Positions 1 through 14,464 of a stretch of DNA of 64,000 nucleotides are shown here, piece after piece. The translations under genes were made by a program, and so were the position numbers. Each line of letters starts with the position of its first letter. Position 1 is the first letter of the stretch. The DNA is from Pseudomonas sp. R-28-1W-6 (lineage in GTDB: Bacteria; Pseudomonadota; Gammaproteobacteria; Pseudomonadales; Pseudomonadaceae): contig NZ_WELK01000001.1 in the NCBI RefSeq assembly GCF_009799925.1, positions 434,001-498,000 on the forward strand. Reading direction: 5' to 3'. The notes beneath the pieces are model-generated. The model ran no database searches, was not told the DNA's origin, and saw only the letters and a list, made by a program, of their open reading frames with translations.

Positions 1-15
1 GCCCCCTTTTGGCCG

Positions 16-2547
16 ATGCCGACCCTGTACCTGCGACCCAAACCCGAGTTCCGCACTGGTGACCAGACCACTCCCTCAGCTCCTGCGCCAGCACCGGCGG
101 CTGAATCACCTAAGGCACAAGTCAAACCGACGCTCAACTTCGAATATCCGATCCGTAACGCCAGTGGTCAGCAATACAGCGAAGCGGAAGAACTATTCGC
201 CCTTCTGGAAAAAGAGTCATCCGGGCGCTACCTGCTGGGAAATCATGGTTTCTGGCATGGCGGTATACATTTCAGCGAAGCCAGCGCCCCCCAGTGTGTC
301 CGACAGCACCCTGTGCGTTGCATCGCCGATGGCGAGGTCGTGGCCTATCGCCTAAACAATGACTATCTGGAATCTACGTATACAGGCAGTGCGCAGTGCA
401 CCAACCTACGTTATTCCAGCTCGTTCTGCCTGATCCGACACGAGTACTACTCTCCACCGAACCCGGCGAAAGACGCCAACAAAGACAAACAAAACAGCCT
501 GGTTTTCTACAGCCTCTACATGCACCTGCTGCCCTATTCGCGCTATGCGCCGGAAGAGGAGAAAGGACCGCAACGGGTCAAAGTCATCAACGGCGGCTGG
601 CCAGCGCGCAACCTGCCAATGGGCGAACCCGGCAGTGAGGTGCTGGGTGAAATTTCCAATGGCACCGAATTCGTGATTCTCGAAGAGCGTGACGGTACCG
701 ATAACAGCTATCGATTCTCTCGAGGCCGTATAGCGAAGGGAAAGGTCGGGGAGAAAAAGGAAGGTGACGAAGTTTGGTTCGCGTCCCAGCAGAACGGTCA
801 GCCGATCCAGAATAATGCCGGCAAGCAGCGCTTACAGAATGTTCCGGCTATCGAACGGATACGCCCGGGCTATTGGCAGGGCAAAGTTCGTGCGACTGTC
901 AGTACCTTGAACGGAATCAAGGTACGCAGCGCTCCTTCCGGCGAAAAGGGCGGCCCACAGCTGGCACCGAATCAGGTCCTGTGCCCGGGTAGCGTTGTCG
1001 AGTTCGATAGCGACAAGGTGCGTTGGCTTCAGCTGGAGGATGACAAGAACTACCCGATGGCCGAGTGCATTTTCGTTCCAGGCCAGGGTGGACTGAAGGG
1101 TGGGGGTACTCTGCCAGCGACTTTCTGGCTATGCGTGGATGACACGGGCAAAGGCAAGATGGTCAATCACGACAGCATTATTCCCAGCAGCTTCGACTCC
1201 GTAGTCACTCTAAAGACAGCCATCAAGGCCGGAGATCCGATCGGCTACATGGGCCTATACGAAACACCAACTGCTACGGGTGGCCGTGCCGGCAAGCACC
1301 AAGTGCATATCGAGGTGTTCAGCGGGGATGCACAGTTGCAGGCCTTCCTCGAAAACCAAGCCAAACTGGAACAAGGCCGCAAACATCTGCGCCTACCCGC
1401 CGGTACCGAACTGTTCGACCGCTCGATCCTGGACGCCAACTCGAGCCCTTTTTCCGCCAACAGCTACCAGCTAAAGCGCGAACATGTCGTGCCGGTAGAC
1501 AAGAGCCCGAGCATCAAGGACAGCAAAGGCCAGGAGTGGTACCAGGTCACCGTGTTGGAAAACCGGCAAAGCATCGCTGGCCTGGTGAAAAAGCCAACCG
1601 ACTCCTCCTCGGATCTGGAAATCATCTATCAGTACGATCTCAAGAAACATGGCTTTCGCATCGTCGAAGAACAAAACGAGAACGCTGACGGTTTCCTCGA
1701 TAAGGACAACATGCCAGCGTTCTTCAAGGAGCTGTACAACGAGATCGACAGCCTCGGCGATGCGAACGGAGAGGTAAGCCCACAGGAGCTGAAGACTGCC
1801 CTGCATGACCCTGACCTGCGCGAGCGCTGGTCGAAATTGATCGCGTTACACCCCACCGAATGGCAGGCCAAGTCCAGTGATACAAAATGGCAGCGTCTAA
1901 ATGCCCTGCTCAAGGACAACCAGGAACTGCTCAAGCACGAACAGAGGCGTATCGACGACCTGGTCTTCTGGGACGAGGTAAAAACGGCCGAGCTAAAAAC
2001 AGCAATTCACCACTTACATCCCATTGCCTTCATCCACCAATTGAAGAAGTACACTCCCGTCAGTGGCGTCGACTACACCGTTGAAGATGGCAAGTCTGCA
2101 CTGCGGATCATCTACGACAAGTACGGTAAGGACATGGCGGTAATCATCGAACGCATGTACCGCGATGAAACGCGCCACTTCCAGTCAATGCAGTACCGCC
2201 GCTGCGGTACCGGAGGCATGGAAGCCTTCGGCGAACCACCTTACTACGGCTGGGACGCCAGCTTCTTCGAAGCCAACCAAGACTTCACCCCGATTGGTAT
2301 ATGGGAGGCCTTCGAAAATCAGGGGATGAGCGGACAGGGCGGCAATCAGCAGGTGACTGATCACAAGAAGCGTTTCGTCGTACTGCCGTCGGTACTTGCC
2401 GGAATGGAATACAAAGCGAACTACATCAACAAGCACGGTGGCAACTGGGCGCGCTGGCACTCAACCGACACCAACGTACAGACCGTCTACCGAACACACA
2501 TTGAGGCGATTCGCGCCCGATTCGTCAACGAGTTCGAAGGAAACTAA
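16..2547 (+). CDS. Predicted secreted peptidoglycan hydrolase/toxin, T6SS-effector-like (843 aa)
   Basis: Large multidomain protein without a signal peptide. An M23 (LytM-like) fold appears split: the first half carries H81-G-G-I-H85 and a later YMHL, and the second half carries GDPIGYMG and H428-Q-V-H431-I-E. Between them are SH3-like segments. Against canonical M23 (HxxxD and HxH), the Asp is His and the first His of HxH is Gln, so zinc-peptidase activity is doubtful. An EF-hand-like loop (D582-A-N-G-E-V-S..E591) precedes a C-terminal domain with E718-T-R-H-F, possibly the catalytic part. No export signal plus a small exported partner gene 1 nt downstream suggests a type VI effector (inference; no vgrG is visible). 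The frame is open to the window edge and no ribosome site precedes this ATG, so the true start may lie upstream. Confidence 0.6.
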   Translation: MPTLYLRPKPEFRTGDQTTPSAPAPAPAAESPKAQVKPTLNFEYPIRNASGQQYSEAEELFALLEKESSGRYLLGNHGFWHGGIHFSEASAPQCVRQHPVRCIADGEVVAYRLNNDYLESTYTGSAQCTNLRYSSSFCLIRHEYYSPPNPAKDANKDKQNSLVFYSLYMHLLPYSRYAPEEEKGPQRVKVINGGWPARNLPMGEPGSEVLGEISNGTEFVILEERDGTDNSYRFSRGRIAKGKVGEKKEGDEVWFASQQNGQPIQNNAGKQRLQNVPAIERIRPGYWQGKVRATVSTLNGIKVRSAPSGEKGGPQLAPNQVLCPGSVVEFDSDKVRWLQLEDDKNYPMAECIFVPGQGGLKGGGTLPATFWLCVDDTGKGKMVNHDSIIPSSFDSVVTLKTAIKAGDPIGYMGLYETPTATGGRAGKHQVHIEVFSGDAQLQAFLENQAKLEQGRKHLRLPAGTELFDRSILDANSSPFSANSYQLKREHVVPVDKSPSIKDSKGQEWYQVTVLENRQSIAGLVKKPTDSSSDLEIIYQYDLKKHGFRIVEEQNENADGFLDKDNMPAFFKELYNEIDSLGDANGEVSPQELKTALHDPDLRERWSKLIALHPTEWQAKSSDTKWQRLNALLKDNQELLKHEQRRIDDLVFWDEVKTAELKTAIHHLHPIAFIHQLKKYTPVSGVDYTVEDGKSALRIIYDKYGKDMAVIIERMYRDETRHFQSMQYRRCGTGGMEAFGEPPYYGWDASFFEANQDFTPIGIWEAFENQGMSGQGGNQQVTDHKKRFVVLPSVLAGMEYKANYINKHGGNWARWHSTDTNVQTVYRTHIEAIRARFVNEFEGN

Positions 2548-2548
2548 C

Positions 2549-2926
2549 GTGATCACACGCTACACCCTCGTTCCACTCACCCTGTTCACCTTACTGTTCG
2601 GGGCGGCACAGGCTGACGTCAGCACACTCAAGAATGACCGCAGCCAGTGCTACGGCTATCTAACCGAACTGGTGCGCAGCAGCAATTTCCCCTTCACCTA
2701 CGTGACAAAGGATAAGGCGAATCTACTAATCGACGACGATCAGGGCGAGACGGTCTCTGCCCAGGTAGTGTTCGATACAGACGGTTCCGGCACGATGGGC
2801 TGGGTGCAGTACGACATCCAGACCCATCAGTTGCTCAACACATCCGCAGAGCTGGAAACACCGGAACCGCTGAATTTCGACAAGAAGTACGCAGGTCAGT
2901 ACGAGCGCTGCATCCGCGAGAACTGA
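2549..2926 (+). CDS. Small exported protein, candidate immunity protein (125 aa)
   Basis: A GTG start one base after the preceding stop gives a 125-residue protein. It begins MITRYTLVPLTLFTLLFGAAQA, a typical Sec signal peptide ending near residue 22, followed by a soluble domain of about 100 residues with two cysteines (C-Y-G-Y near the mature N-terminus, and C-I-R-E-N at the C-terminus) that could form a disulfide. I do not recognise a family. A periplasmic product coupled to a large hydrolase-like protein is the usual arrangement of immunity proteins for peptidoglycan-targeting effectors. That role is inferred from context only. An ATG further upstream in the same frame lies inside the neighbouring gene and is unlikely to be used. 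Confidence 0.6.
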   Translation: MITRYTLVPLTLFTLLFGAAQADVSTLKNDRSQCYGYLTELVRSSNFPFTYVTKDKANLLIDDDQGETVSAQVVFDTDGSGTMGWVQYDIQTHQLLNTSAELETPEPLNFDKKYAGQYERCIREN

Positions 2927-2947
2927 CCTGCTTCTGTCGTTTTGCCC

Positions 2948-4798
<1,851 letters not shown>

Positions 4799-4808
4799 GG
4801 CTGTTCTC

Positions 4809-5582
4809 CTAGGGTTGCACGGCGGCGAGGATCAGGGTGATGCCGCGCGCCTTTATCTGTTCGGCAGCCTGGGCATCCAGGCGGTCGTCGGTGATCAGGG
4901 TATGGACGCTGCTCCAGGGCAGCTCCAGGTTGGGAATCTTGCGGCCGATCTTGTCGCTCTCGACCATGACGATGACTTCGCGCGCCACCTCGGCCATGAC
5001 CCTTGAGAGGCCCAGCAGCTCGTTGAAGGTGGTGGTGCCACGCTGCAGGTCGATGCCGTCGGCGCCGATGAACAGCTGGTCGAAATCATAGGAGCGCAGC
5101 ACCTGTTCGGCGACCTGGCCCTGGAAGGACTCCGAGTGCGGATCCCAGGTGCCACCGGTCATCAGCAGCACCGGCTCGTGCTCGATGTCGCGCAGGGCGT
5201 TGGCCACGTTCAGCGAGTTGGTCATCACCACCAGGCCGGGTTTGTAGCCGAGCTGGGGGATCATCGCCGCCGTGGTGGTGCCGCTGTCGATGATGATCCG
5301 CGCATGTTCGCGAATGCGTTCGACGCCGGCACGGGCAATGGCCTGCTTGTGGCTGGATACCGGCTGCGCCGGCTCGCCGATCAGCTCCTGCGGCATGGAT
5401 ACCGCGCCGCCGTAGCAGCGCAGCAGCAGGCCGTTTTTCTCCAGGGCGGCGAGGTCCTTGCGGATGGTCACTTCGGAGGTGGCGAAGGCGCTGGCCAGCT
5501 GGTCGACACTGACCTCGCCCTGCTCGTTGAGCAGGGCGAGGATGGTGTGGCGGCGCTGTGGCGTATTGCGCTTGGAGATCAT
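4809..5582 (-). CDS. glmR: DeoR-family transcriptional regulator next to glmS
   Basis: A 257-residue repressor with an N-terminal DeoR winged helix ([24 protein letters not shown], then [16 protein letters not shown]) and a C-terminal sugar-phosphate sensor of the ISOCOT fold ([47 protein letters not shown]). It sits directly upstream of glmS in the same orientation, the position of GlmR in Pseudomonas, where it is linked to amino-sugar synthesis. Regulation of glmS in response to an amino-sugar phosphate is inferred. An inverted repeat immediately before the start suggests autoregulation. Confidence 0.85.
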   Translation of the reverse strand: MISKRNTPQRRHTILALLNEQGEVSVDQLASAFATSEVTIRKDLAALEKNGLLLRCYGGAVSMPQELIGEPAQPVSSHKQAIARAGVERIREHARIIIDSGTTTAAMIPQLGYKPGLVVMTNSLNVANALRDIEHEPVLLMTGGTWDPHSESFQGQVAEQVLRSYDFDQLFIGADGIDLQRGTTTFNELLGLSRVMAEVAREVIVMVESDKIGRKIPNLELPWSSVHTLITDDRLDAQAAEQIKARGITLILAAVQP

Positions 5583-5585
5583 TAA

Positions 5586-5620
5586 GTTTCGATTCGAAAG
5601 ATAAGTGTGCGAATCAAAAC
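5586..5620. promoter_or_regulatory. Inverted repeat before glmR, candidate operator
   Basis: GTTTCGATTCG (5586-5596) and CGAATCAAAAC (5610-5620) are inverted arms matching at 10 of 11 positions with a 13-bp spacer. They begin 4 bp upstream of the glmR start codon. The size and placement fit a DeoR-family autoregulatory operator. Confidence 0.45.
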
Positions 5621-5654
5621 CTAACGAAAGCTCAGGGTCAAGCCTGAAACGGAC

Positions 5655-5679
5655 AAAAGGCGGCCTGGGCCGCCTTTTT
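5655..5679 (-). terminator. Intrinsic terminator after glmU
   Basis: A perfect 7-bp GGCGGCC/GGCCGCC stem (5659-5665 and 5668-5674) is flanked by A-runs on the left and T-runs on the right. It can therefore act in both directions. It lies downstream of glmU and upstream of glmR. Confidence 0.75.
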
Positions 5680-5701
5680 CTAATCAGAGCTGGTGATGCC
5701 C

Positions 5702-5752
5702 ATTGGGCTTCTTCGCTTCGCGAATCAACCTACGCGGGCCGACCCAACCTAC
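5702..5752 (-). repeat. Degenerate GTAGGTTGGG palindromic repeat overlapping the glmU stop
   Basis: Read on the minus strand, the element starts GTAGGTTGGGTCGG, contains a second GTAGGTTGATTCG, and ends in AAGCCCAAT. This is a diverged member of the repeat seen intact at 50873-50985 and 55506-55584. Its first TAG (5749-5751) is the stop codon of glmU. Confidence 0.6.
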
Positions 5753-7107
5753 TTCTTGGTCGGACGCTTCCAGCCTTCGATATTGCGCTGCTTGGCCCGG
5801 CCCACGGCCAGGGTCTTGGCCGGTACGTCCTGGGTCACGGTCGAGCCGGCACCGGTGGTGGCGCCATCGCCCAGGGTCAGCGGTGCCACCAGGGAGCTGT
5901 TGGAGCCGATAAATACGTCCTCGCCCAGCACGGTGCGGAACTTGTTGGCGCCATCGTAGTTGCAGGTGATGGTGCCGGCGCCGATGTTGGTGCGCGCGCC
6001 GATCTCGGCATCGCCCAGGTAGCTCAGGTGGCCGGCCTTGGCGCCCGCTCCCAGCACCGCATTCTTCAGCTCGACGAAGTTGCCGACATGGGCCTTGGCG
6101 CCCAGCCTGGCCCCCGGGCGCAGGCGGGCGAACGGGCCGCAGTCGGCGCCCTCGCCCAGCTCGGCACCTTCCAGGTGGCTGTTGGCCTTGACGATGGCGC
6201 CGCGACGCAGGGTGCTGTTGTTGATCACGCAGTTGGGGCCGATCTGTACGCCGTCCTCGATCACCACCCGGCCTTCGAGGATCACGTTCACATCGATCAG
6301 CACGTCGCGGCCGACCGTCACTTCGCCACGCAGGTCGAAGCGGTCCGGGTCGAGCAGGGTCACGCCCTGGGCCATCAGGCGCCGGGCGGCGCGCTGCTGG
6401 TAATGGCGCTCCAGCTGGGACAGCTGCAGGCGGTCATTGGCGCCCTGCACTTCCATGGCATCCTGCGGCTGCTCGGTGGCCACCACCAGGCCGTCGGCCA
6501 CCGCCATGGCGATCACGTCGGTGAGGTAGTACTCGCCCTGGGCGTTGTGGTTGGACAGGCGGCCCAGCCAGTCGGCCAGGCGCTTGCCGGGTACGGCGAG
6601 GATGCCGGTGTTACCTTCCTTGATCGCCCGCTGCTCGGCGCTGGCGTCCTTCTGCTCGACGATGGCCTGCACCACGCCGGCGGCGTTGCGCAGGATACGG
6701 CCGTAGCCGGTCGGGTCGTCCAGCCGCACGGTCAGCAGCGCCAGTTGCTCGGGGCCGACCTGCTGCAGCAGACGCTGCAGGGTTTCCGCTTCGATCAGCG
6801 GCACATCGCCGTAGAGGATCAGCACCCGCTCGGCATCGATGAACGGCAGGGCCTGGGCCACGGCATGGCCGGTACCCAGCTGCTCGGCCTGCAAGACGAA
6901 ATTCAGGTCGGGGGCCGCCAGTCGCTCCTGCACCACCTCGGCGCCATGGCCGATCACCACATGGATGCGCTGCGGCTGCAACTGCCGGGCGCAATCGATG
7001 ACATGGCCGAGCATGGACTTGCCGGCCACCGGGTGCAGTACCTTCGGCAACGCCGAACGCATGCGGGTGCCCTGGCCGGCGGCGAGGATGACGATTTCAA
7101 GCGACAT
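5749..7107 (-). CDS. glmU: Bifunctional N-acetylglucosamine-1-phosphate uridyltransferase/glucosamine-1-phosphate acetyltransferase
   Basis: Performs the last two steps of UDP-GlcNAc synthesis: acetylation of GlcN-1-P, then uridylylation. The 452-aa protein starts [16 protein letters not shown], the nucleotidyltransferase signature; a farther upstream ATG would add 31 unconserved residues. The N-terminal pyrophosphorylase domain (about 1-228, with YGDVPL) is followed by a left-handed beta-helix of hexapeptide repeats holding the acetyltransferase site ([27 protein letters not shown]). glmS lies 2 kb downstream, so the pathway genes are clustered. The TAG stop is supplied by a dispersed palindromic repeat. 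Confidence 0.96.
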   Translation of the reverse strand: MSLEIVILAAGQGTRMRSALPKVLHPVAGKSMLGHVIDCARQLQPQRIHVVIGHGAEVVQERLAAPDLNFVLQAEQLGTGHAVAQALPFIDAERVLILYGDVPLIEAETLQRLLQQVGPEQLALLTVRLDDPTGYGRILRNAAGVVQAIVEQKDASAEQRAIKEGNTGILAVPGKRLADWLGRLSNHNAQGEYYLTDVIAMAVADGLVVATEQPQDAMEVQGANDRLQLSQLERHYQQRAARRLMAQGVTLLDPDRFDLRGEVTVGRDVLIDVNVILEGRVVIEDGVQIGPNCVINNSTLRRGAIVKANSHLEGAELGEGADCGPFARLRPGARLGAKAHVGNFVELKNAVLGAGAKAGHLSYLGDAEIGARTNIGAGTITCNYDGANKFRTVLGEDVFIGSNSSLVAPLTLGDGATTGAGSTVTQDVPAKTLAVGRAKQRNIEGWKRPTKK

Positions 7108-7185
7108 GGGGTGCGATCCTGAACTGATGCGGTCAGTCGACGGCGCTGCGTGAGCGGGACTGGCCGCGAATAAACGGCGGAAAAG

Positions 7186-7212
7186 AAAAAGGGTAGCCAA
7201 GGCTACCCTTTA
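7186..7212 (-). terminator. Terminator of the atp operon
   Basis: A perfect stem GGGTAGCC/GGCTACCC (7191-7198 and 7201-7208), extended by A-T pairs, is followed on the minus strand by TTTTTCTTTT. It lies 26 nt after the atpC stop and upstream of glmU. Confidence 0.85.
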
Positions 7213-7238
7213 TCCCAACGCTGTTGAAGCCGGTGGCC

Positions 7239-7664
7239 TTAGCCGCCGAACTTCTTGCGCAGTTGTTGCACGGTACGCAGCTGGGCTGCGACCTCGGCCA
7301 GATGGGCCGATGCGGAACCGTAGTCGAACTCCGCGCCATGCTGGTGCAGGGCCTTTTCGGCGGCCTTGAGGGCCTCCTGGGCTGCTGCTTCGTCGATGTC
7401 GCTAGCACGAGTGACGGTGTCGGCCAGGACCTTCACCATGTTCGGCTGCACTTCGAGGAAACCACCGGAGATGTAGTACACCTCCTGCTCACCGCCCTGT
7501 TTTACCAGACGGATCGGACCCGGCTTGAGGTCGGTGATCAGCGGGGCGTGGCCCGGAGCGATACCGAGATCGCCCAGGTTGCCGTGCGCGATAACCATCT
7601 CGACCAGACCGGAAAAGATCTCCGCTTCGGCACTGACGATATCGCAATGGACAGTAATGGCCAT
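7239..7664 (-). CDS. atpC: ATP synthase F1 subunit epsilon
   Basis: Central-stalk subunit that couples rotor rotation to catalysis and inhibits ATP hydrolysis. The 141-aa protein has the N-terminal beta-sandwich ([46 protein letters not shown]) and a C-terminal helical hairpin ending QQLRKKFGG. It is the last gene of the atp operon, 40 nt after atpD, with a perfect hairpin in the gap and an intrinsic terminator downstream. Confidence 0.97.
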   Translation of the reverse strand: MAITVHCDIVSAEAEIFSGLVEMVIAHGNLGDLGIAPGHAPLITDLKPGPIRLVKQGGEQEVYYISGGFLEVQPNMVKVLADTVTRASDIDEAAAQEALKAAEKALHQHGAEFDYGSASAHLAEVAAQLRTVQQLRKKFGG

Positions 7665-7681
7665 ACGCTTGCCTCAGGTGA

Positions 7682-7699
7682 GCGCCCGTTGCCGGGCGC
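7682..7699 (-). other. Intercistronic hairpin between atpD and atpC
   Basis: The mRNA sense strand reads GCGCCCG-GCAA-CGGGCGC, a perfect 7-bp stem closed by a GNRA-type tetraloop. It starts 5 nt after the atpD stop. It lacks a U-run, so it looks like an mRNA-stabilising or processing element and not a terminator. Confidence 0.6.
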
Positions 7700-7704
7700 A
7701 CGGA

Positions 7705-9973
<2,269 letters not shown>

Positions 9974-9997
9974 GTAACACCTATCAGGTTAGCAAGC

Positions 9998-10015
9998 GGG
10001 GATCTTGCGATCCCC
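9998..10015 (-). other. Intercistronic hairpin between atpA and atpG
   Basis: The sense strand reads GGGGATC-GCAA-GATCCCC, a perfect 7-bp stem with the same GCAA loop as the atpD-atpC hairpin. It starts 8 nt after the atpA stop and is not followed by a U-run. Confidence 0.6.
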
Positions 10016-10023
10016 ACTGCGGC

Positions 10024-11568
10024 TTACCAGGTTTGAGTGGCCTTGAACTTCTCGATACCGGCTTTCAGCTGGCCATCGATGTCGTCATTGAAGTCGCCCT
10101 TCTCGTTGATCTTCGCCATCAGTGCGGCGTTCTCACGGTTGAAGTAGGCGATCAGGGCCTGCTCGAAGCTGATGATCTTGGCGACTTCGATGTCAGCCAG
10201 GAAGCCACGCTCGGCGGCGTACAGCGACAGAGCCATCTCGGCGATGGACATCGGCGCGTATTGCTTCTGCTTCATCAGCTCGGTTACACGCTGACCATGG
10301 TCAAGCTGCTTGCGAGTGGCTTCGTCCAGGTCAGAAGCGAACTGGGCGAAGGCCGCCAGTTCACGGTACTGAGCCAGAGCGGTACGGATACCACCGGAGA
10401 GCTTCTTGATGATCTTGGTCTGAGCCGCACCACCCACACGGGATACCGAGATACCGGCGTTGACCGCCGGACGCAGACCCGAGTTGAACATGGCCGATTC
10501 CAGGAAGATCTGACCGTCGGTGATCGAGATCACGTTGGTCGGAACGAACGCGGAAACGTCGCCAGCCTGGGTTTCGATGATCGGCAGAGCGGTCAGGGAA
10601 CCGGTCTTGCCAGTCACGGCGCCATTGGTGAACTTCTCGACGTACTCTTCGGAAACGCGGGAAGCGCGCTCCAGCAGACGGCTGTGGAGATAGAACACGT
10701 CGCCCGGGTAGGCTTCGCGGCCTGGCGGACGGCGCAGCAGCAGGGAGATCTGGCGGTAGGCCACGGCCTGCTTGGACAGGTCGTCGTACACGATCAGGGC
10801 GTCTTCACCGCGGTCGCGGAAGTATTCGCCCATGGTGCAACCGGCGTACGGTGCGATGAACTGCAGGGCAGCCGATTCGGAAGCGGACGCAGCCACCACG
10901 ATGGTGTTGGCCAGGGCGCCGTTCTCTTCCAGCTTGCGCACGATGTTGGCGATGGTCGATTGCTTCTGACCGATAGCCACGTAGACGCAACGGATGCCGC
11001 TGTCTTTCTGGTTGATGATGGCGTCGATGGCCAGAGCGGTTTTACCGATCTGACGGTCACCGATGATCAGCTCGCGCTGGCCACGGCCAACCGGGATCAT
11101 GGCATCGACCGACTTGTAACCGGTCTGCACCGGCTGGTCGACCGACTTACGCCAGATCACGCCCGGCGCAACCTTTTCAACCGCGTCGCTGGCGACGTTG
11201 TTCAGCGGGCCTTTGCCGTCGATCGGGTTACCCAGTGCGTCGACTACGCGACCCAGCAGTTCCGGACCAACCGGAACTTCCAGGATGCGGCCGGTGCACT
11301 TGGCGCTCATGCCTTCGGCCAGCGACTGGTAGGCACCCAGAACCACGGCGCCGACGGAGTCGCGCTCAAGGTTCATGGCCATGCCGTAGACGCCGCCCGG
11401 GAACTCGATCATTTCGCCGTACATGACGTCGGCGAGACCGTAGATCCGCACGATACCGTCAGACACGCTGACGATGGTGCCTTCGTTACGAGCCTGGGAA
11501 GAGACGTCGAGTTTCTCGATACGTCCCTTGATGATTTCACTAATTTCGGAAGGATTGAGTTGCTGCAT
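10024..11568 (-). CDS. atpA: ATP synthase F1 subunit alpha
   Basis: Nucleotide-binding regulatory subunit, three per F1. The 514-aa protein starts [21 protein letters not shown], the region that contacts the delta subunit. It carries the Walker A loop GDRQIGKT, a Walker B segment ([12 protein letters not shown]), and [17 protein letters not shown] with the arginine finger of the alpha subunit. It lies 21 nt after atpH and is followed by a hairpin before atpG. Confidence 0.98.
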   Translation of the reverse strand: MQQLNPSEISEIIKGRIEKLDVSSQARNEGTIVSVSDGIVRIYGLADVMYGEMIEFPGGVYGMAMNLERDSVGAVVLGAYQSLAEGMSAKCTGRILEVPVGPELLGRVVDALGNPIDGKGPLNNVASDAVEKVAPGVIWRKSVDQPVQTGYKSVDAMIPVGRGQRELIIGDRQIGKTALAIDAIINQKDSGIRCVYVAIGQKQSTIANIVRKLEENGALANTIVVAASASESAALQFIAPYAGCTMGEYFRDRGEDALIVYDDLSKQAVAYRQISLLLRRPPGREAYPGDVFYLHSRLLERASRVSEEYVEKFTNGAVTGKTGSLTALPIIETQAGDVSAFVPTNVISITDGQIFLESAMFNSGLRPAVNAGISVSRVGGAAQTKIIKKLSGGIRTALAQYRELAAFAQFASDLDEATRKQLDHGQRVTELMKQKQYAPMSIAEMALSLYAAERGFLADIEVAKIISFEQALIAYFNRENAALMAKINEKGDFNDDIDGQLKAGIEKFKATQTW

Positions 11569-11589
11569 TGCTCTGCTGCCCCTTCAAAC

Positions 11590-12126
11590 TCAAGATTTCA
11601 ACGCTTCGGCCAGTTTCGCGATTTTGCCGCGAACCGAGCCATCGATAACCAGGTCGCCCGCGCGGATCACGACGCCACCGATGAGGGTGGAGTCTTCCGT
11701 CGCGTGCAGACGCACTTCCCGGCTGAGCCGTGCGCTGAGAACCTTGGCGAGTTTGTCTTGCTGTTCTGTGCTCAATGCAAAGGCACTGGTCACTTCCACG
11801 TCCACCGACTTTTCCTGCTCGGCCTTGTACAGCTCGAACAGTGCGGCGATTTCCGGCAACAGGTCGAGACGACCGTGTTCGGAGACGATGGAAATGAAGT
11901 TGCGTGCCTGGGCATCGAACTTGTCACCACACACTTCATTAAAAGTGGTGGCCTTTTCTGTACTCGTCAGACGCGGGGCCTTGAGCACGCGTTGCAGGGT
12001 GTCGTCTTGCGACACCACTGCAGCCAGGCCGAGCATGGCTGACCAGGAGGCCAGTTGCTGGTGGGCCTGGGCGTGCTCGAAAGCAGCCTTGGCGTAAGGT
12101 CGGGCCAGCGTGGTCAGTTCTGCCAT
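11590..12126 (-). CDS. atpH: ATP synthase F1 subunit delta
   Basis: Part of the peripheral stator joining the b subunits to the top of F1. The 178-aa protein starts [20 protein letters not shown], the conserved N-terminal helical bundle, and ends in the OSCP/delta C-terminal domain ([25 protein letters not shown]-like). It lies 12 nt after atpF and 21 nt before atpA, as in other proteobacterial atp operons. Confidence 0.96.
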   Translation of the reverse strand: MAELTTLARPYAKAAFEHAQAHQQLASWSAMLGLAAVVSQDDTLQRVLKAPRLTSTEKATTFNEVCGDKFDAQARNFISIVSEHGRLDLLPEIAALFELYKAEQEKSVDVEVTSAFALSTEQQDKLAKVLSARLSREVRLHATEDSTLIGGVVIRAGDLVIDGSVRGKIAKLAEALKS

Positions 12127-12138
12127 GATCGCCCTCGC

Positions 12139-12609
12139 TTAGATTTCGGCTGCCAGTTTGTTAACCAGCTCCGCATGCGCGTTTTGATCGATGGTGGCTC
12201 CCAGGATCTTCTCGGCACCGCCGACAGCCAGGGCACCCAGTTGGGCACGCAGGGCGTCTTTGACGCTGTTCAGTTCCTGTTCGATCTCGGCCTGAGCCTG
12301 AGCCTTCACACGGTCAGCTTCGACACGGGCCTGATCACGGGCTTCGTCGACGATCTGAGTACCGCGTTTCTTGGCCTGCTCGATGATTTCAGCAGCCTGG
12401 GTTTTGGCTTCGCGCAGTTGCTGGGCCACTTTCTCGTGGGCCAGCTCCAGATCACGAGCCGCACGGTTGGCGGCGTCCAGACCATCGGCGATCTTCTTCT
12501 GGCGTTCGCGCAAAGCCGTAATGACCGGAGGCCATACGAACTTCATGCAGAACAGCACGAAAATGAAGAACGCAACGGCCTGTCCAATCAGGGTTGCATT
12601 AATGTTCAC
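12139..12609 (-). CDS. atpF: ATP synthase Fo subunit b
   Basis: Peripheral-stalk subunit, two per enzyme. The 156-aa protein has one N-terminal membrane helix (about residues 5-25, starting [20 protein letters not shown]) and then a long charged coiled coil rich in Ala, Glu, Arg and Lys that dimerises and reaches F1. A 54-nt gap separates it from atpE and holds a perfect 9-bp hairpin that begins at the atpE stop codon. Confidence 0.97.
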   Translation of the reverse strand: MNINATLIGQAVAFFIFVLFCMKFVWPPVITALRERQKKIADGLDAANRAARDLELAHEKVAQQLREAKTQAAEIIEQAKKRGTQIVDEARDQARVEADRVKAQAQAEIEQELNSVKDALRAQLGALAVGGAEKILGATIDQNAHAELVNKLAAEI

Positions 12610-12643
12610 GCCAACACCTCGCTCGTTCGTTGTTCGTCAAACC

Positions 12644-12663
12644 AATCACTCGGGAACGAGTGA

Positions 12664-12665
<2 letters not shown>
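12644..12665 (-). other. Intercistronic hairpin at the atpE stop codon
   Basis: The sense strand reads AATCACTCG-TTCC-CGAGTGATT, a perfect 9-bp stem with a 4-nt loop. Its first two bases are part of the atpE TAA. No U-run follows, so protection of the atpE message end or an RNase processing site is more likely than termination. Confidence 0.6.
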
Positions 12666-12951
<286 letters not shown>

Positions 12952-12996
12952 TTAGGGGTTTTCAAAGTGAAGCGGTAAAGCGTTTTTCGTTACCCA

Positions 12997-13012
12997 AAGA
13001 GGCAAGCGCCTC

Positions 13013-13014
<2 letters not shown>
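12997..13014 (-). other. Intercistronic hairpin at the atpB stop codon
   Basis: The sense strand reads AAGAGGC-GCTT-GCCTCTT, a perfect 7-bp stem beginning inside the atpB TAA. The rest of the 91-nt atpB-atpE gap contains a second imperfect inverted repeat and the atpE ribosome site. Confidence 0.5.
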
Positions 13015-14309
<1,295 letters not shown>

Positions 14310-14380
14310 TACTGTTCCTCTGGCGTCGGCCGCCTTAAATCAAGCACTTGGCATATTTTGTGCCGACAAAATGCGCGCAG

Positions 14381-14409
14381 AGTATAGGGGCGCTTCCCAC
14401 CCCGTTCAA
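14381..14409 (-). promoter_or_regulatory. Sigma-70 promoter of the atp operon
   Basis: On the minus strand TTGAAC (14404-14409) and TATACT (14381-14386) are separated by exactly 17 bp, close to the consensus. Transcription would start near 14374 and give a 5' leader of about 65 nt before atpI. Confidence 0.7.
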
Positions 14410-14464
14410 CTGGCCGGTAGTGAATTCCGACCATGCGCTACAGCGGCAACAATGAGCAATTGTG

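Noticed and set aside
2396-2548. Longer start for the small exported protein
   Set aside because: It would put 51 residues translated from the preceding gene before an obvious signal peptide. GTG at 2549 fits coupling and export.
5605-7122. Long open frame on the plus strand opposite glmU, and similar ones opposite glmS, atpD, mnmG, yidC, gyrB and glyS
   Set aside because: High-GC antisense frames of strongly conserved genes; compositions rich in His, Gln, Gly, Val or Arg, and no recognisable domains.
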